NCBI RefSeq assembly: GCF_000428945.1
Contig: NZ_AUAX01000026.1
Span: forward strand, 1-64,000
From: Hamadaea tsunoensis DSM 44101
Lineage (GTDB): Bacteria; Actinomycetota; Actinomycetes; Mycobacteriales; Micromonosporaceae
DNA: 64,000 nt
Direction: 5' to 3'
The notes under the pieces are model-generated. The model was not told the origin of the DNA and searched no databases. It saw only the letters and a list, made by a program, of their open reading frames with translations. Shown in pieces: positions 41,878 through 51,074 of the stretch (position 1 is the first letter of the stretch; each line of letters starts with the position of its first letter). A program made the position numbers and the translations under genes.

Positions 41878-42435
41878 CTACGCGGGCCGCCCGAGGAGGA
41901 GCCGGCCGAACAGCTCCATCGCCTCGTCGAGCACCTCGTCCTCCTTCGTCAGCAGCAGGTCGAGGAGCAGCCCCCGGGTGACCGCCAGCGACAGCCGCGC
42001 CGCCGCCCGCGCGTCCCCGGGGCCGACGACCCGGCCCAGCAGTTCGACCAGCGGCGCTTCCCACGCGCCGATCACCGCCGCGCGGAACGACTCCGTCCAC
42101 TCCCGACCGTGCAGCGCGTGCGCGTAGATCTCGAAGAACAGCCGCTCCGCCGGGGCCAGTCCCGGCTCCTTCAGCTGCCGCCAGTACGCGGTCGCGCCCG
42201 CCCGCAGTTCGTCGCCTTCCCCGGCCGTCAGCGCGGCGAGCGCGGCGCGCTGGGTCGCCTCGATCCGCCCGACGACCGCGGCGAGCAGGCCGTCCCGGGA
42301 GCCGAAGTGGTAGTTGAGCATCCGGTGGCTGGTGCCGGCGGCCGCGGCGATCTCCCGCAGCGAGAGATCGCCGAAGCCCTGGGCGTGCAGGACCTCGATG
42401 CACCGGTCCAGGAGCGCCTCCCGGGCGGCGGTCAC
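41878..42435 (-). CDS. TetR-family transcriptional regulator
   Basis: 185 aa. An N-terminal TetR HTH (DLSLREIAAAAGTSHRMLNYHFGSRDGLLAAV, split in two helices) precedes an all-helical ligand domain (AERLFFEIYAHALHGREW, LLLDLLLTKEDEVLDEAMELFGRLL). GTG 42435 overlaps the upstream SRPBCC stop (GTGA). It probably autoregulates the two-gene operon through the twin boxes at 42962-42999. Confidence 0.88.
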   Translation of the reverse strand: MTAAREALLDRCIEVLHAQGFGDLSLREIAAAAGTSHRMLNYHFGSRDGLLAAVVGRIEATQRAALAALTAGEGDELRAGATAYWRQLKEPGLAPAERLFFEIYAHALHGREWTESFRAAVIGAWEAPLVELLGRVVGPGDARAAARLSLAVTRGLLLDLLLTKEDEVLDEAMELFGRLLLGRPA

Positions 42436-42962
42436 AGTCCCTCGCCGGCCGGGCGGGGCACGCCGGCGGATTCGACCGCGGCCGCCCCGGCCGAGGAAGC
42501 CGGGGAAGCCGATGATGCGGGGGATGCCGGGGAAGCGGGGGAAGCTGCTTCGGAAGCCGCTCGCAGGCCGGCTGCTTCCAGCTGAAGGAAGCGCCGGGTC
42601 TTCGCGCCCGTGAGCGCGCCCACGACCACCCCCAGCGCTCCCGTCTGCTCCAGTTCGAGGGTGATCCTCGTGCCCCCGTCCGGATTGGCGGTCAGCACGT
42701 GCCGCCCACGCGTACGCACGCCGGGCGATCGGGTGGACCAGGTGAACTCGGAGCCCTCGCGCAGTTCGTCGACCTCCCAGACGAGCGTGGGGAAACCGGG
42801 CTGCTTGATCCTCGCCCGGCTGCCGACCCGCAAGGGGCCGCTGTCGAGCCGTTCGACCGTCGTCATCGAGGCCGTCCAGCGCGGCCAGGTGCCGACATCG
42901 ACCAGTGCCTCCCACGCCGTACGCGGATCGGCGTGGGTGTCGGTAGACGCAGTGAGCCTCAT
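42432..42962 (-). CDS. SRPBCC (polyketide-cyclase-like) protein with ASP-rich tail
   Basis: 176 aa. A START-like hydrophobic-cavity domain (about 3-140: DPRTAWEALVDVGTWPRWTASMTTVERLD, split; TRITLELEQTGAL) is followed by a low-complexity Ala-Ser-Pro tail (EAASPASPASPASS). Probably binds a small ligand or lipid. The ATG (42962) is the first base of the first TetR box, with the -10 TACCGT 7 nt upstream in the minus direction, so it is leaderless and directly blocked by the regulator. Confidence 0.8.
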   Translation of the reverse strand: MRLTASTDTHADPRTAWEALVDVGTWPRWTASMTTVERLDSGPLRVGSRARIKQPGFPTLVWEVDELREGSEFTWSTRSPGVRTRGRHVLTANPDGGTRITLELEQTGALGVVVGALTGAKTRRFLQLEAAGLRAASEAASPASPASPASSASPASSAGAAAVESAGVPRPAGEGL

Positions 42963-42999
42963 GTACCGAACGGTACACCCATGTGTACCGTTCGGTACA
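42962..42999 (-). promoter_or_regulatory. Twin TetR-type operator with embedded -10
   Basis: TGTACCGAACGGTACA (42962-42977) and TGTACCGTTCGGTACA (42984-42999), each a palindrome apart from the central dinucleotide, are exact reverse complements of each other at 22-bp spacing. The -10 TACCGT (42975-42970) lies inside box 1. The boxes fill the whole 40-bp gap to the upstream gene. Confidence 0.85.
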
Positions 43000-43002
43000 G
43001 CC

Positions 43003-44346
43003 CTACGCCTTCGAGCAGGCCACGCCGTCGATCGTGCAACCGGTGACGCCGCCGCTGCCGATGCCGAGCAGCGAGCCGCCCGAGAACGTCAGCGAGAACG
43101 CCGTGTCGCTGCCCGCGCCCAGCTCGCCCACGCGGGGGGTGACCGTCACGGTCCCACCGTCCTTCTTGGCCGAGACCGAACTGGAGAACGAGTCCAGGTT
43201 GGCCCCGGACGGCACGGTCAGCACCAGCTTCCAGTCGGGCCGGGCCTGCGTACCTCGGTTGTGGATGGTGACCGTCACGGCCACCGTGTAGCCGAGCAGG
43301 CCCGTCGACGACTGCGTCGCGTACTCGGCGGTGAGGGCGGGCTGGCCTTCCGGCGTACCGGGGGTGGCTTCCGCCGAACCGGCAGGCGAAGGAGCGGCGC
43401 TCCCGCTGGTCTGGGTCGCGGGGTCGCCACTGGTACCCGGGTTCGCCGATCCCGACGGCTGCACGCCACCCCCGAGCGAACCGCTCGCGCCCGGCGTGGG
43501 CGACTGCAGCGCGGGCTGGTCACCGAACCCCGCCACACCGGTCGCGGCCGGCGAGGTCGCCGTCCCGGGTGGAGCGTCGTGGTGCACCGGCCTGGTCAGC
43601 CACAGCCAGCCCACCGTCACCACGGCCATCGCCACGGTCACCGCGATCGCCACGACGCGTACGCGTTCCTGGGCACCGAAAGCACCCGGACGCCGGCGGC
43701 GGTCGCCGTGCTCGGGCGGGGTGGTGGACTCGTCGATCGGGCCGCCCACGGGCTCGAGCCCGACCCCCGCGGAGACGCCGGGGTCGCTCAGCGCCCAGGG
43801 GTCCGAGGGGTCGCGCAGATCCGAGGGGTGTACCGGCGACGCGGCCGACGGCAGCTCGTTGTCCATGTGATGCTCGCCGGCGTTCGCCCGGCCCGCGGGC
43901 ATCAGCTCCGGACCGCGCTGCCGCGGAATCTCCCGCTGAGCGAGGCGGTCCAGCTCGCGGGGCAGCCGGTCCTCGAACATCTCGGCGTACGCGCGGCGCA
44001 GCTCCCGTCGCCGCACCGTCCCGTTCACGCCCAGGAAGCCGCTCTGGGCGACGTGCAGGCGGCAGCCGGCGCCGGTGCGCTCGAGTTCCCAGACGACCTG
44101 GGCGTGCAGCTGATCGCCGGTCCACCGCATCGCCAGCCGCTCGACCGGGATGACTTCATCGACCTCGATGTCGAAGGGGCCCGTGAACCCCGGCGTGCCG
44201 GCCGGGTACGCCTGGTGCCGCCCGCCGGTCCGCGCGACCAGATCGGTCGACATGAACCAGCCCGCGAGCACGTCGGGATCGGTCAGCGCGCGCCACACGC
44301 GCTCCGGCGGGTGGGGCAGATCGACATCGAGGACAATCTCGCTCAC
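43003..44346 (-). CDS. Membrane protein: START-like cytoplasmic domain fused to an extracellular CBM2-like sandwich
   Basis: 447 aa. Residues 1-145 form an AHSA1/SRPBCC domain (LPHPPERVWRALTDPDVLAGW, split) with a helical end; 150-228 is a linker; 231-250 is one hydrophobic membrane helix; 255-335 is a Ser/Pro/Gly linker; 337-447 is a beta-sandwich (SSTGLLGYTVAVTVTIHNRGTQ, split) resembling cellulose-binding CBM2 or DUF11-type domains, ending with two Cys (437, 444). Such a fusion is unusual. The GTG start has TATCGT 7 nt upstream (leaderless). Inferred: a sensor coupling an intracellular ligand to an external wall or polysaccharide. Confidence 0.7.
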   Translation of the reverse strand: MSEIVLDVDLPHPPERVWRALTDPDVLAGWFMSTDLVARTGGRHQAYPAGTPGFTGPFDIEVDEVIPVERLAMRWTGDQLHAQVVWELERTGAGCRLHVAQSGFLGVNGTVRRRELRRAYAEMFEDRLPRELDRLAQREIPRQRGPELMPAGRANAGEHHMDNELPSAASPVHPSDLRDPSDPWALSDPGVSAGVGLEPVGGPIDESTTPPEHGDRRRRPGAFGAQERVRVVAIAVTVAMAVVTVGWLWLTRPVHHDAPPGTATSPAATGVAGFGDQPALQSPTPGASGSLGGGVQPSGSANPGTSGDPATQTSGSAAPSPAGSAEATPGTPEGQPALTAEYATQSSTGLLGYTVAVTVTIHNRGTQARPDWKLVLTVPSGANLDSFSSSVSAKKDGGTVTVTPRVGELGAGSDTAFSLTFSGGSLLGIGSGGVTGCTIDGVACSKA

Positions 44347-44399
44347 GGGCAGGACGATATCGCGAACCCTGGGTGACCGCCGCCCTCAGTTCAGCTGCC

Positions 44400-45203
44400 T
44401 CACCTGGTCGAACAGCTGAAAGTCTGGCCGTTGACCACGACACTGTCGGGAATCTTGCTCGTGCCGACCACGATGCCGCCGATGTCCACCTGCCGGCCGG
44501 CGCTCAGCTGGCGATCGCCGGCCAGCACGAACCGGTCCGCCGCGTTCACGCTGGAGCTGGAGTTCCATACCTGGATGAGGGTCACCCGGCGGTCGAAGGC
44601 GAAGGCCGCCGTGACGGCGATCGGTGCGGTGCCGCCGTTGGTGATCTCGGCGTTCACCTTGACATACCCGGTACGCCCGTCGGACCAGCCCTGGTTCGCG
44701 CAGCCGACGGTGATCATGCCTGCTCCGGTCGACGGCGACCCGCCCGGCGCACTCGGCGCGGCGGCAGCGGTCGTCGTGGCCGACGGGGTGGCCGACGGCG
44801 AGGCCGACCTGCTCCTGATCGGATGGGCCGAGGGCGACAGGGAGTCCGATGGCGACGGTGCGGGCTCGTCGCTGGGCTCGTCGGTCGGCTGCATGCTCAC
44901 AGACACGTTGATCTCGCCCGGCTTGCCGGAGCTCCAGGGGAACACGAGCGGGTTGTCCTTGGACCCGCCGCCCGCGAGCGCCCACGCGCCCACCGACAGG
45001 ACCAGGGTCAGGGCGATCGCGCCGGCCGTGATGAGCAGCGGGCTCGCGCTGCGGCGGTTCCACCGGCTCGACGAGACCACTGCCGGCATGACGTCCGTCG
45101 AGGCCGTGTTCGGACCGAAGGGTTCATCATCGCGGCGATGCCTGGCCACCCGACTGTTCCTCCCCAAACTCGCGACCACGCCGGGGGTTCGGCGGGCGAA
45201 CAT
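44400..45203 (-). CDS. Membrane-anchored extracellular protein (unknown)
   Basis: 267 aa. A basic N-terminus, one membrane helix (about 56-77) and a Ser/Pro/Asp linker precede a C-terminal beta-sandwich (about 160-267, MITVGCANQGWSDGRTGYVKVNAEITNGG, split) with one early and one terminal Cys. The layout parallels the next gene downstream (43003-44346). No enzyme motif is seen. ATG 45203 is only tentative; TATCGT lies 11 nt upstream, leaving a very short leader. Function unknown. Confidence 0.6.
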   Translation of the reverse strand: MFARRTPGVVASLGRNSRVARHRRDDEPFGPNTASTDVMPAVVSSSRWNRRSASPLLITAGAIALTLVLSVGAWALAGGGSKDNPLVFPWSSGKPGEINVSVSMQPTDEPSDEPAPSPSDSLSPSAHPIRSRSASPSATPSATTTAAAAPSAPGGSPSTGAGMITVGCANQGWSDGRTGYVKVNAEITNGGTAPIAVTAAFAFDRRVTLIQVWNSSSSVNAADRFVLAGDRQLSAGRQVDIGGIVVGTSKIPDSVVVNGQTFSCSTR

Positions 45204-45258
45204 GAGCGAGTCGCACGATACCGCCCCGCGGGGGTAAGCGGCGTGGGCCGGTCGGGTA

Positions 45259-45735
45259 CTAGTCCATCCCCTTGTTGCGGCGGCCCAGCGCGCGGTGGAT
45301 CTCCTTGTTGGCGTCGCGCTCGGCCATGTCCTGCCGCTTGTCGTACGACTTCTTGCCGCGGGCCAGGCCCAGCTCGACCTTTGCCCAGCCGTCGGAGAAG
45401 TACAGCGACAGCGGCACCAGGGTCAGGCCCGACTCGTGCAGCTTGCCGATCAGCTTGTCGAGTTCGCCGCGGTTGAGCAGCAGCTTGCGCGTACGCCGGG
45501 GCTCATGGTTGGTCCACGTGCCCTGCGTGTACTCGGGGATGTGCAGCTGGTGCAGGTACAGCTCGCCGTCGCGCTCCTGGGCGAACGCGTCCACCAGCGA
45601 CGCCCGGCCCATCCGCAGCGACTTGACCTCGGTGCCGGTCAGCACCATGCCGGCCTCGACCGTCTCCAGGATGGCGTAGTCGTGGCGCGCCTTGCGGTTG
45701 GACGCGACCACCTTGCGGCCCTTTTCGCGCGGCAT
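45259..45735 (-). CDS. smpB: SsrA-binding protein SmpB
   Basis: 158-aa SmpB, which binds the tRNA-like domain of tmRNA and brings it to stalled ribosomes. It contains [34 protein letters not shown] and the C-terminal KKSYDKRQ helix that reaches the decoding centre. AAGGAGG precedes the ATG. The partner ssrA is at 28167-28537. It closes the prfB-ftsE-ftsX-M23-smpB run. Confidence 0.97.
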   Translation of the reverse strand: MPREKGRKVVASNRKARHDYAILETVEAGMVLTGTEVKSLRMGRASLVDAFAQERDGELYLHQLHIPEYTQGTWTNHEPRRTRKLLLNRGELDKLIGKLHESGLTLVPLSLYFSDGWAKVELGLARGKKSYDKRQDMAERDANKEIHRALGRRNKGMD

Positions 45736-45845
45736 GACTCACCCTCCTTCGTCGGTCGTGGGAGCCGGGCAAGTCTACCCGCCGCACAAGATCGCGCCCA
45801 ACGGGTTTGGCCCCGACCGCGCCCCGACCGCGTCCCGGTCGCGCC

Positions 45846-47132
45846 CTAGCAGAGGCAGGACGGCAGGTACGGCAGCGGATTGACGGGGTCCCCGTCGAAG
45901 CGCACCTCGAAGTGCAGGTGGTCGCCCGTCGACGCGCCCGTCGTCCCGACCCGTCCGATGAGCTGCCCCTGGCGTACGCGCTGCCCGACGTCGACGAGGA
46001 TGCGGGACTGGTGGCCGTAGCAGGTGCTCATCGTCCGGCCCCGATACAGCCCGTGCCGGACGCACGTGTAGTTGCCGTAACCGCCGGCCCAACCCGCGTA
46101 CGTGACCGTTCCGGCGGCGGCGGCGTAGATCGGCGTACCTTCGTCGGCCGCGAGATCGACGCCGGCGTGCAGCTGCCAGACGTGGTAGTAGGGGTCGTAA
46201 CGCATGCCGAAGTCGCTGCTCTTCCAGCCCGCGACCGGTGTCAGCAGCCGCGCCCCGGGCTGCAGGACCGGGGCCGGCGTGGCCGCGTGCGCCCGCTCCC
46301 AGGCCCGCAGGTCCGCCGCGATCCGCTCGGACTCGGCCTTCTGCTCGTTGTACTGTTGGAGCACTGCCGCCCGCTGCGCGTCAGCCGCGGCGGCCGCCGC
46401 CTTCTGGTCGGTCACCAGCTGGGCCAGGGCGCTCACCGCCGCGGTGGCCTCGTCCTGCGCCGCCTGGGCGTCGGCGAGTCGCTCCCGCGCCGCGGCCTGC
46501 GCGTCGACGGCCCGGCGCCGCGCCAGCTCGGCGGAGTTCGCAGCGGCCTGGGCGGCTAGCCGCGCCGCGCGCGCCCGGTCGATCGCGGACCGCTCCGTCT
46601 CGGTGATCCGCTGCAGGTAGCCGATCCGCTGCACCATGTCGCCGGGGTCGCGTACCTCCAGCAGCATGTTGAACTCCGCGACGGCACTTCCCGTGTACGC
46701 GGCGACCGCGAACGAGCTGAGCCGGCCGCGGGCCGCGGCGACCTGGTCGTTGCGCTGCGCGACGGTGTTCTCGGCCTCGTGCTGCGCCAGGGTCGCCGAG
46801 TCGGCGGTACGCCGGGCGGTGTCGGCCTGTACGCCCGCCGCGACCACCGCTCCCTGAGCCTGGGCGACGCGATCCTGAGCGGCGGGCAGCCGGGCGGCGG
46901 TGGCCTGATAGCGGGCGACCGCGTCCGCTGCCTTCTTGGTGGCCCCGTCGAGAGCGGCTCCAGCCTGCTTGAGCTGCGCTTGCGCCCGCTTGTAGTCGTC
47001 GTGCGGGTCGTCGGGCCGGCTGATCGCCGACAGCCTGCCGCCGGCGAGGCCACCCGATCCTGCGGCGGCCGGCGCGGGCACCAGGGCGACGGCGAGGAGA
47101 AGCGGGCCCAACAAACCGACGAGGCGGTGCAT
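45846..47132 (-). CDS. Secreted M23 peptidoglycan hydrolase/amidase activator (EnvC/RipC-like)
   Basis: 428 aa. Signal peptide (about 1-24), a long coiled coil (about 45-280, heptad-rich Ala/Gln) and a C-terminal LytM/M23 domain with LHAGVDLAA and DHLHFEVR, which supply the zinc-site His residues. The coiled coil plus M23 layout, directly downstream of ftsEX, is that of EnvC/RipC proteins whose wall hydrolysis is gated by FtsEX. The ATG has TAAGCT 6 nt upstream (leaderless). Confidence 0.92.
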   Translation of the reverse strand: MHRLVGLLGPLLLAVALVPAPAAAGSGGLAGGRLSAISRPDDPHDDYKRAQAQLKQAGAALDGATKKAADAVARYQATAARLPAAQDRVAQAQGAVVAAGVQADTARRTADSATLAQHEAENTVAQRNDQVAAARGRLSSFAVAAYTGSAVAEFNMLLEVRDPGDMVQRIGYLQRITETERSAIDRARAARLAAQAAANSAELARRRAVDAQAAARERLADAQAAQDEATAAVSALAQLVTDQKAAAAAADAQRAAVLQQYNEQKAESERIAADLRAWERAHAATPAPVLQPGARLLTPVAGWKSSDFGMRYDPYYHVWQLHAGVDLAADEGTPIYAAAAGTVTYAGWAGGYGNYTCVRHGLYRGRTMSTCYGHQSRILVDVGQRVRQGQLIGRVGTTGASTGDHLHFEVRFDGDPVNPLPYLPSCLC

Positions 47133-47186
47133 ATCGGCAGCTTACCGACATGCACCGCCTGTACGGCTGAAATGCCCCAAAGGGGA

Positions 47187-48194
47187 TTACTTCTTGATGT
47201 ACGCCCGGAGCGTCACCCAACCGGTGATCGAGCTGATCAGACCGCCGATGAGGGCGATGATGGGCAGCATCAGCAGGACCCGGCCCCAGCTGAGCGGGGT
47301 GAGGATCTGGTTGAGGTCGCTGAGCGAGCCGTCCATGAGGAAGACCTTGCCGGCGACCAGGGCCAGGAAGGCCAGCACCGATCCGAGCAGGGCGGCGAAC
47401 ACGGCCTCGAGCACGAACGGCGCCTGGATGAACCAGTTCGACGCGCCGACCAGCTTCATGACCGCGACCTCACGCCGCTTGCTGTACGCCGCGACCTGGA
47501 TCGTGTTCGCGACGAGCAGCAGGGCGGCGATACCCATCGCCACCGAGACGATGAGGGCCATGCTCTGCACCGACCCGATGATGCTGAAGATCTTCTCCAG
47601 CAGCTTCTTCTGGTCGACCACCTGTTTGATGCCGGCGATGGGTTTGGTGTCACCGGCCGCCGTGGTCGCGGTGGTGGTGCCGGTGCCTCCGCTCGGTGAG
47701 GCGCTCGGATCCGCCGACGGTGACGCCGCGGTGCCGTCGTCGGTGGTCGCGGTGGTGTCGAGGCCGGCCGCCTTCTCCAGCGCCGTCTTGAAGGCGGTCG
47801 ACTGGTTCGGGTCCTTCAGCGTGACGCGGAAGGACTCCGGCAGCGAGTCGGGGCCGATCGACTTCACCAGGTCGGGAAGGTCGCGGAACTGCTGCTTGAA
47901 GCGCTCGTACGCCTGTTCCTTGCTCTCCCAGAAGACCTTCTGGACGGCGGGGTCCGTCTCCAGCCGGGTCTTCAGGTCCGCGCGCTGCTGGTCGGAGATG
48001 TCGCTGGTGAGGAAGACGGAGACCTGGACCTTGTCGTAGTACCAGTCCTTCATGTCGCCCACCTGCAGGTAGAGCATGAGGCTGGCACCCAGCATCGTCA
48101 ACGAGACCGCCATCGTGATGATCATGGCGATCGTCATCGTGACGTTGCGCCACAGGCCGACGAAGACCTCGGTCAGGACGTATTTGGCACGCAT
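47187..48194 (-). CDS. ftsX: Cell division protein FtsX
   Basis: 335-aa permease-like subunit of FtsEX. TM1 (about 20-42), a large extracellular loop (45-210) with a Ser/Thr-rich insert (SADPSASPSGG), and three C-terminal TMs (about 213-245, 260-290, 300-325). The loop would contact the M23 protein encoded next. GGAGGA precedes the ATG at 7 nt. Confidence 0.94.
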   Translation of the reverse strand: MRAKYVLTEVFVGLWRNVTMTIAMIITMAVSLTMLGASLMLYLQVGDMKDWYYDKVQVSVFLTSDISDQQRADLKTRLETDPAVQKVFWESKEQAYERFKQQFRDLPDLVKSIGPDSLPESFRVTLKDPNQSTAFKTALEKAAGLDTTATTDDGTAASPSADPSASPSGGTGTTTATTAAGDTKPIAGIKQVVDQKKLLEKIFSIIGSVQSMALIVSVAMGIAALLLVANTIQVAAYSKRREVAVMKLVGASNWFIQAPFVLEAVFAALLGSVLAFLALVAGKVFLMDGSLSDLNQILTPLSWGRVLLMLPIIALIGGLISSITGWVTLRAYIKK

Positions 48195-48264
48195 CGGGAG
48201 TTCCTCCGGAGGAAGGGGGCTTCAGATCAGTCGGGTACGGGTCGGCCCGGCGGGGTACGCCGGC

Positions 48265-48945
48265 TCAGCCGTAGACGCCACGCGCCTGGTCCCGGACGAT
48301 CCGGCCGCCTTCGATCTCGATCACGCGGCGGCGCATCTGGTTCACGATGTTGGAGTCATGGGTGACCATGACGACGGTCGTGCCGGTCCGGTTGATCCGG
48401 TCCAGCAGCCGCATGATCTCGATGGAGGTGTCGGGGTCGAGGTTTCCGGTCGGCTCGTCGGCCAGCAGGATCAGCGGCCGGTTGACGAACGCGCGGGCGA
48501 CGGCCACACGCTGCTGCTCGCCACCGGACAGCTCGTGGGGGTAGCGGTGCTCCTTGCCGCCCAGACCGACCAGCTCCAGGACCTCCGGGACGACCCGGCG
48601 CGCCACGGCCTTCGACTTGCCGATGACCTCGAGCGCGAACGCGACGTTCTCGTACGCGGTGCGGTTGGGCAGCAGCCGGAAGTCCTGGAACACGCAGCCG
48701 ATGGTGCGGCGGAACTTGGAGATGCTCCAGCCGCGGATGGAGGTGACGTCCTTGTTGTTGACGACGACCTTGCCCCGGTTGGGCGCCATCTCGTGCAGCA
48801 ACAGCTTGATGATCGACGACTTGCCGGAGCCGGACGGACCGATGAAGAAGACGAACTCCCCCTTCTCGATCGAGACCGACACGTCGTCCAGCGAGGGTCG
48901 GGACGCCTTCGGATAGGTCTTGGTCACATGCTCTAGGCGAATCAC
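48265..48945 (-). CDS. ftsE: Cell division ATP-binding protein FtsE
   Basis: 226-aa ABC ATPase. Walker [11 protein letters not shown]-loop, signature LSGGEQQRV, Walker [12 protein letters not shown] and the switch His in VTHDSN are present. FtsE energises FtsX to control wall hydrolysis in division. GTG 48945 has TAGACT 7 nt upstream (leaderless); the open frame continues further back. FtsX follows after 70 nt. Confidence 0.95.
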   Translation of the reverse strand: MIRLEHVTKTYPKASRPSLDDVSVSIEKGEFVFFIGPSGSGKSSIIKLLLHEMAPNRGKVVVNNKDVTSIRGWSISKFRRTIGCVFQDFRLLPNRTAYENVAFALEVIGKSKAVARRVVPEVLELVGLGGKEHRYPHELSGGEQQRVAVARAFVNRPLILLADEPTGNLDPDTSIEIMRLLDRINRTGTTVVMVTHDSNIVNQMRRRVIEIEGGRIVRDQARGVYG

Positions 48946-49083
48946 GACCGGGAGTCTAGCCGGTTCTTCTCGACGTGCACCGTCCAAGTCCGGTGCGGCG
49001 GGGCCTGGGCTTCACTCTTTCGCACGGTAAGAACTGGCCGTTCGGCTGACCGTGTGCTCTGCGCCTCAGATCGCTTACCGACC

Positions 49084-49112
49084 GTGGTGGCCGGCGGCTT
49101 CGCGGCCACCAC
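49084..49112 (-). terminator. Terminator after prfB
   Basis: GTGGTGGCCG / CGGCCACCAC 10-bp stem with a 9-nt loop, 14 nt after the prfB stop; it separates prfB from ftsE. Confidence 0.7.
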
Positions 49113-49125
49113 CCGGCCCGGCCGA

Positions 49126-50253
49126 TCAGTCCTCGTCGGGCGCCAGCTGACGCTGCTTGCGCCAGCGGATGCCGGCGTCGACGAACTGGTCGAGCTCGCC
49201 GTCGAAGACCGCGGACGGGTTGCCGCTCTCCTGCTCCGTACGCAGGTCCTTGACCAGCTGGTAGGGGTGCAGGACGTAGTTGCGCATTTGGTCGCCCCAG
49301 GAGCCGGCCGCGTCGGCCTTCAGGCCCTCCAGCTTCGCCTGCTCCTCCTGCCGCTTGCGCTCCAGCAGCCGGGCCTGGAGTACGCGCAGCGCGGACGCCT
49401 TGTTCTGCAGCTGCGACTTCTCGTTCTGGCAGGTCACGACGATGCCAGTGGGGATGTGCGTGATGCGTACGGCGGAGTCGGTGGTGTTGACGGACTGCCC
49501 GCCCGGCCCGGACGACCGGTAGACGTCGACCCGCATCTCGTTCTCGGGGATCTCGATGTGGTCGGTCTGCTCCACGACCGGGAGCACCTCGACGCCCGCG
49601 AAGGAGGTCTGACGACGGCCCTGGTTGTCAAACGGGCTGATGCGAACGAGGCGGTGCGTACCAGCCTCGACACTCAGCGTGCCGTACGCGTAGGGCGACT
49701 TCACAGCGAAAGTGGCAGACTTCAGGCCTGCCTCCTCGGCGTAGGACGTGTCGTAGACCTCGGTCGGGAAGCCGTGCCGCTCGGCCCAGCGCAGGTACAT
49801 GCGCAGGAGCATCTCGGCGAAGTCGGCGGCGTCGACCCCGCCGGCGCCGGCCCGGATGTTGACCAGGGCCTCCCGGGAGTCGTACTCGCCGGACAGGAGG
49901 GTCCGGACCTCGACGTCCTCGATCGCCTTGGCCAGGCCGGTCAGCTCGGTGCCGACCTCCGCCAGCGAGGCCGGGTCGCCCTCTGCCTCGGCCAGCTCCA
50001 GCAGGACCTGGGCGTCGTCGAGCCGGGAGCGCAGCTTCTCCAGCTTGCTGATCTCCCCGCCGACGTAGGACAGCTTGGACGTCACCACCTGCGCATGGGC
50101 CTGGTCGTCCCACAGGTCCGGCGCGGACGCCTGCTCCTCCAGATCCGCCTTCTCCCGGCGCAGCCGGTCGAGGTCGAGCACCGTCTCGACGTTGCGCAGC
50201 GTGGCATCGAGGTGTTTGAACTGGTCGGCGTAATCAGCGGCGGTCACGTCCAT
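49126..50253 (-). CDS. prfB: Peptide chain release factor 2
   Basis: 375-aa RF2 that recognises UGA and UAA. The SPF tripeptide (SPFDNQ) and GGQ loop (SGPGGQSVN) are present. The frame is continuous from ATG 50253, with no in-frame UGA, so there is no autoregulatory frameshift as in enteric prfB. The position upstream of ftsE is conserved in actinobacteria. Confidence 0.97.
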   Translation of the reverse strand: MDVTAADYADQFKHLDATLRNVETVLDLDRLRREKADLEEQASAPDLWDDQAHAQVVTSKLSYVGGEISKLEKLRSRLDDAQVLLELAEAEGDPASLAEVGTELTGLAKAIEDVEVRTLLSGEYDSREALVNIRAGAGGVDAADFAEMLLRMYLRWAERHGFPTEVYDTSYAEEAGLKSATFAVKSPYAYGTLSVEAGTHRLVRISPFDNQGRRQTSFAGVEVLPVVEQTDHIEIPENEMRVDVYRSSGPGGQSVNTTDSAVRITHIPTGIVVTCQNEKSQLQNKASALRVLQARLLERKRQEEQAKLEGLKADAAGSWGDQMRNYVLHPYQLVKDLRTEQESGNPSAVFDGELDQFVDAGIRWRKQRQLAPDED

Positions 50254-50288
50254 AAAGACTACGCGGATACCGCCGGGCGGAACGGCGT

Positions 50289-50322
50289 GGGCGGCCGGTC
50301 CTCGAAAGGGAACCGGCCGCCC
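50289..50322 (-). terminator. Terminator after PadR gene
   Basis: GGGCGGCCGGT / ACCGGCCGCCC 11-bp stem with a 12-nt loop, about 100 nt downstream of the PadR stop and just before prfB. Confidence 0.65.
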
Positions 50323-50424
50323 AGGCGGTTAACCGTATTTACTTAGTCAAACGGGTGCGAGATGTGACGCCGTGTGCCCCCGGCGCCCTCGCGGGTGGTA
50401 CAGACCCGGATGACCGGCTCGGCC

Positions 50425-50940
50425 CTACTTGGCCGGTGCGGTCTTCAGCCAGGCGAGAGCGGCCTTGTGGTAGGAGACGGCGAAGTCGAGCGCCGCGGCG
50501 CCGTAGTCGTCCCCCTCCTTCTTGGCTTCCTTCGCCTGTTCGCGAGCGGTCACGAGTGCCTCGTTGTGGTACTCGTTCGCCCGGGCGACCAGGTCCTTGA
50601 GCTGACCCGCGCCGTGCTGCGCACCGAACGCGACCCGCAGGGCCGTGGGGTTGCGCACCAGGTCGCGGCCGGGCGCCTCGCCCAGCCATCGGCTGAACGC
50701 GCGCTTTCCGGCGGCGGTGATCGCGTACGGCTGGCTCGCCCGGGGTCCGGGCTTGCCCAGCTTGACGTAGCCAAGCTCGGCGAGCGCGGGCAGCTCGCGG
50801 TAGACCTGGCTGCGAGTCATCGACCAGTACGCCCCGAGGCGCCGGTCCGCAGCGGCCATGAGCTGGCCGCCTGTCATGGGTCCTTCATGCAGCAAGCCGA
50901 GAACGGCTGCCGCGGTTGCGTTGATTCCTGCTTCCGCCAT
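50425..50940 (-). CDS. PadR-family transcriptional regulator
   Basis: 171 aa. An N-terminal PadR winged helix (AAAVLGLLHEGPMTGGQLMAAADRRLGAYWSMTRSQVYRELPALAELGYV, split in several helices) precedes a C-terminal helical dimerisation domain (ANEYHNEALVTAREQAKEAKKEGDD). PadR proteins repress genes until a phenolic or drug-like ligand binds. ATG 50940 starts the domain; a longer frame adds 12 residues. Divergent from the ROK gene across 261 bp. Confidence 0.86.
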   Translation of the reverse strand: MAEAGINATAAAVLGLLHEGPMTGGQLMAAADRRLGAYWSMTRSQVYRELPALAELGYVKLGKPGPRASQPYAITAAGKRAFSRWLGEAPGRDLVRNPTALRVAFGAQHGAGQLKDLVARANEYHNEALVTAREQAKEAKKEGDDYGAAALDFAVSYHKAALAWLKTAPAK

Positions 50941-51074
50941 GCCTCTACGCTGCCACTTTGTCGGTCCTCTGTCCACTATTTCCGCTCATTCCACTGTGCA
51001 CTGTCTTGCGGAGACAGTCCAGGGCGGACCAGACGGTCGGAGGATAACGACGAGTAGCTGTCCGGTTTATCCTC

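Noticed and set aside
41682-41981. 99-codon plus-strand frame between the unknown gene and TetR
   Set aside because: No recognisable domain; overlaps the hairpin and the TetR 3' end; composition like other shadows.
49126-50253. Programmed frameshift in prfB
   Set aside because: The reading frame is uninterrupted from the ATG; no in-frame TGA or slippery site is seen.
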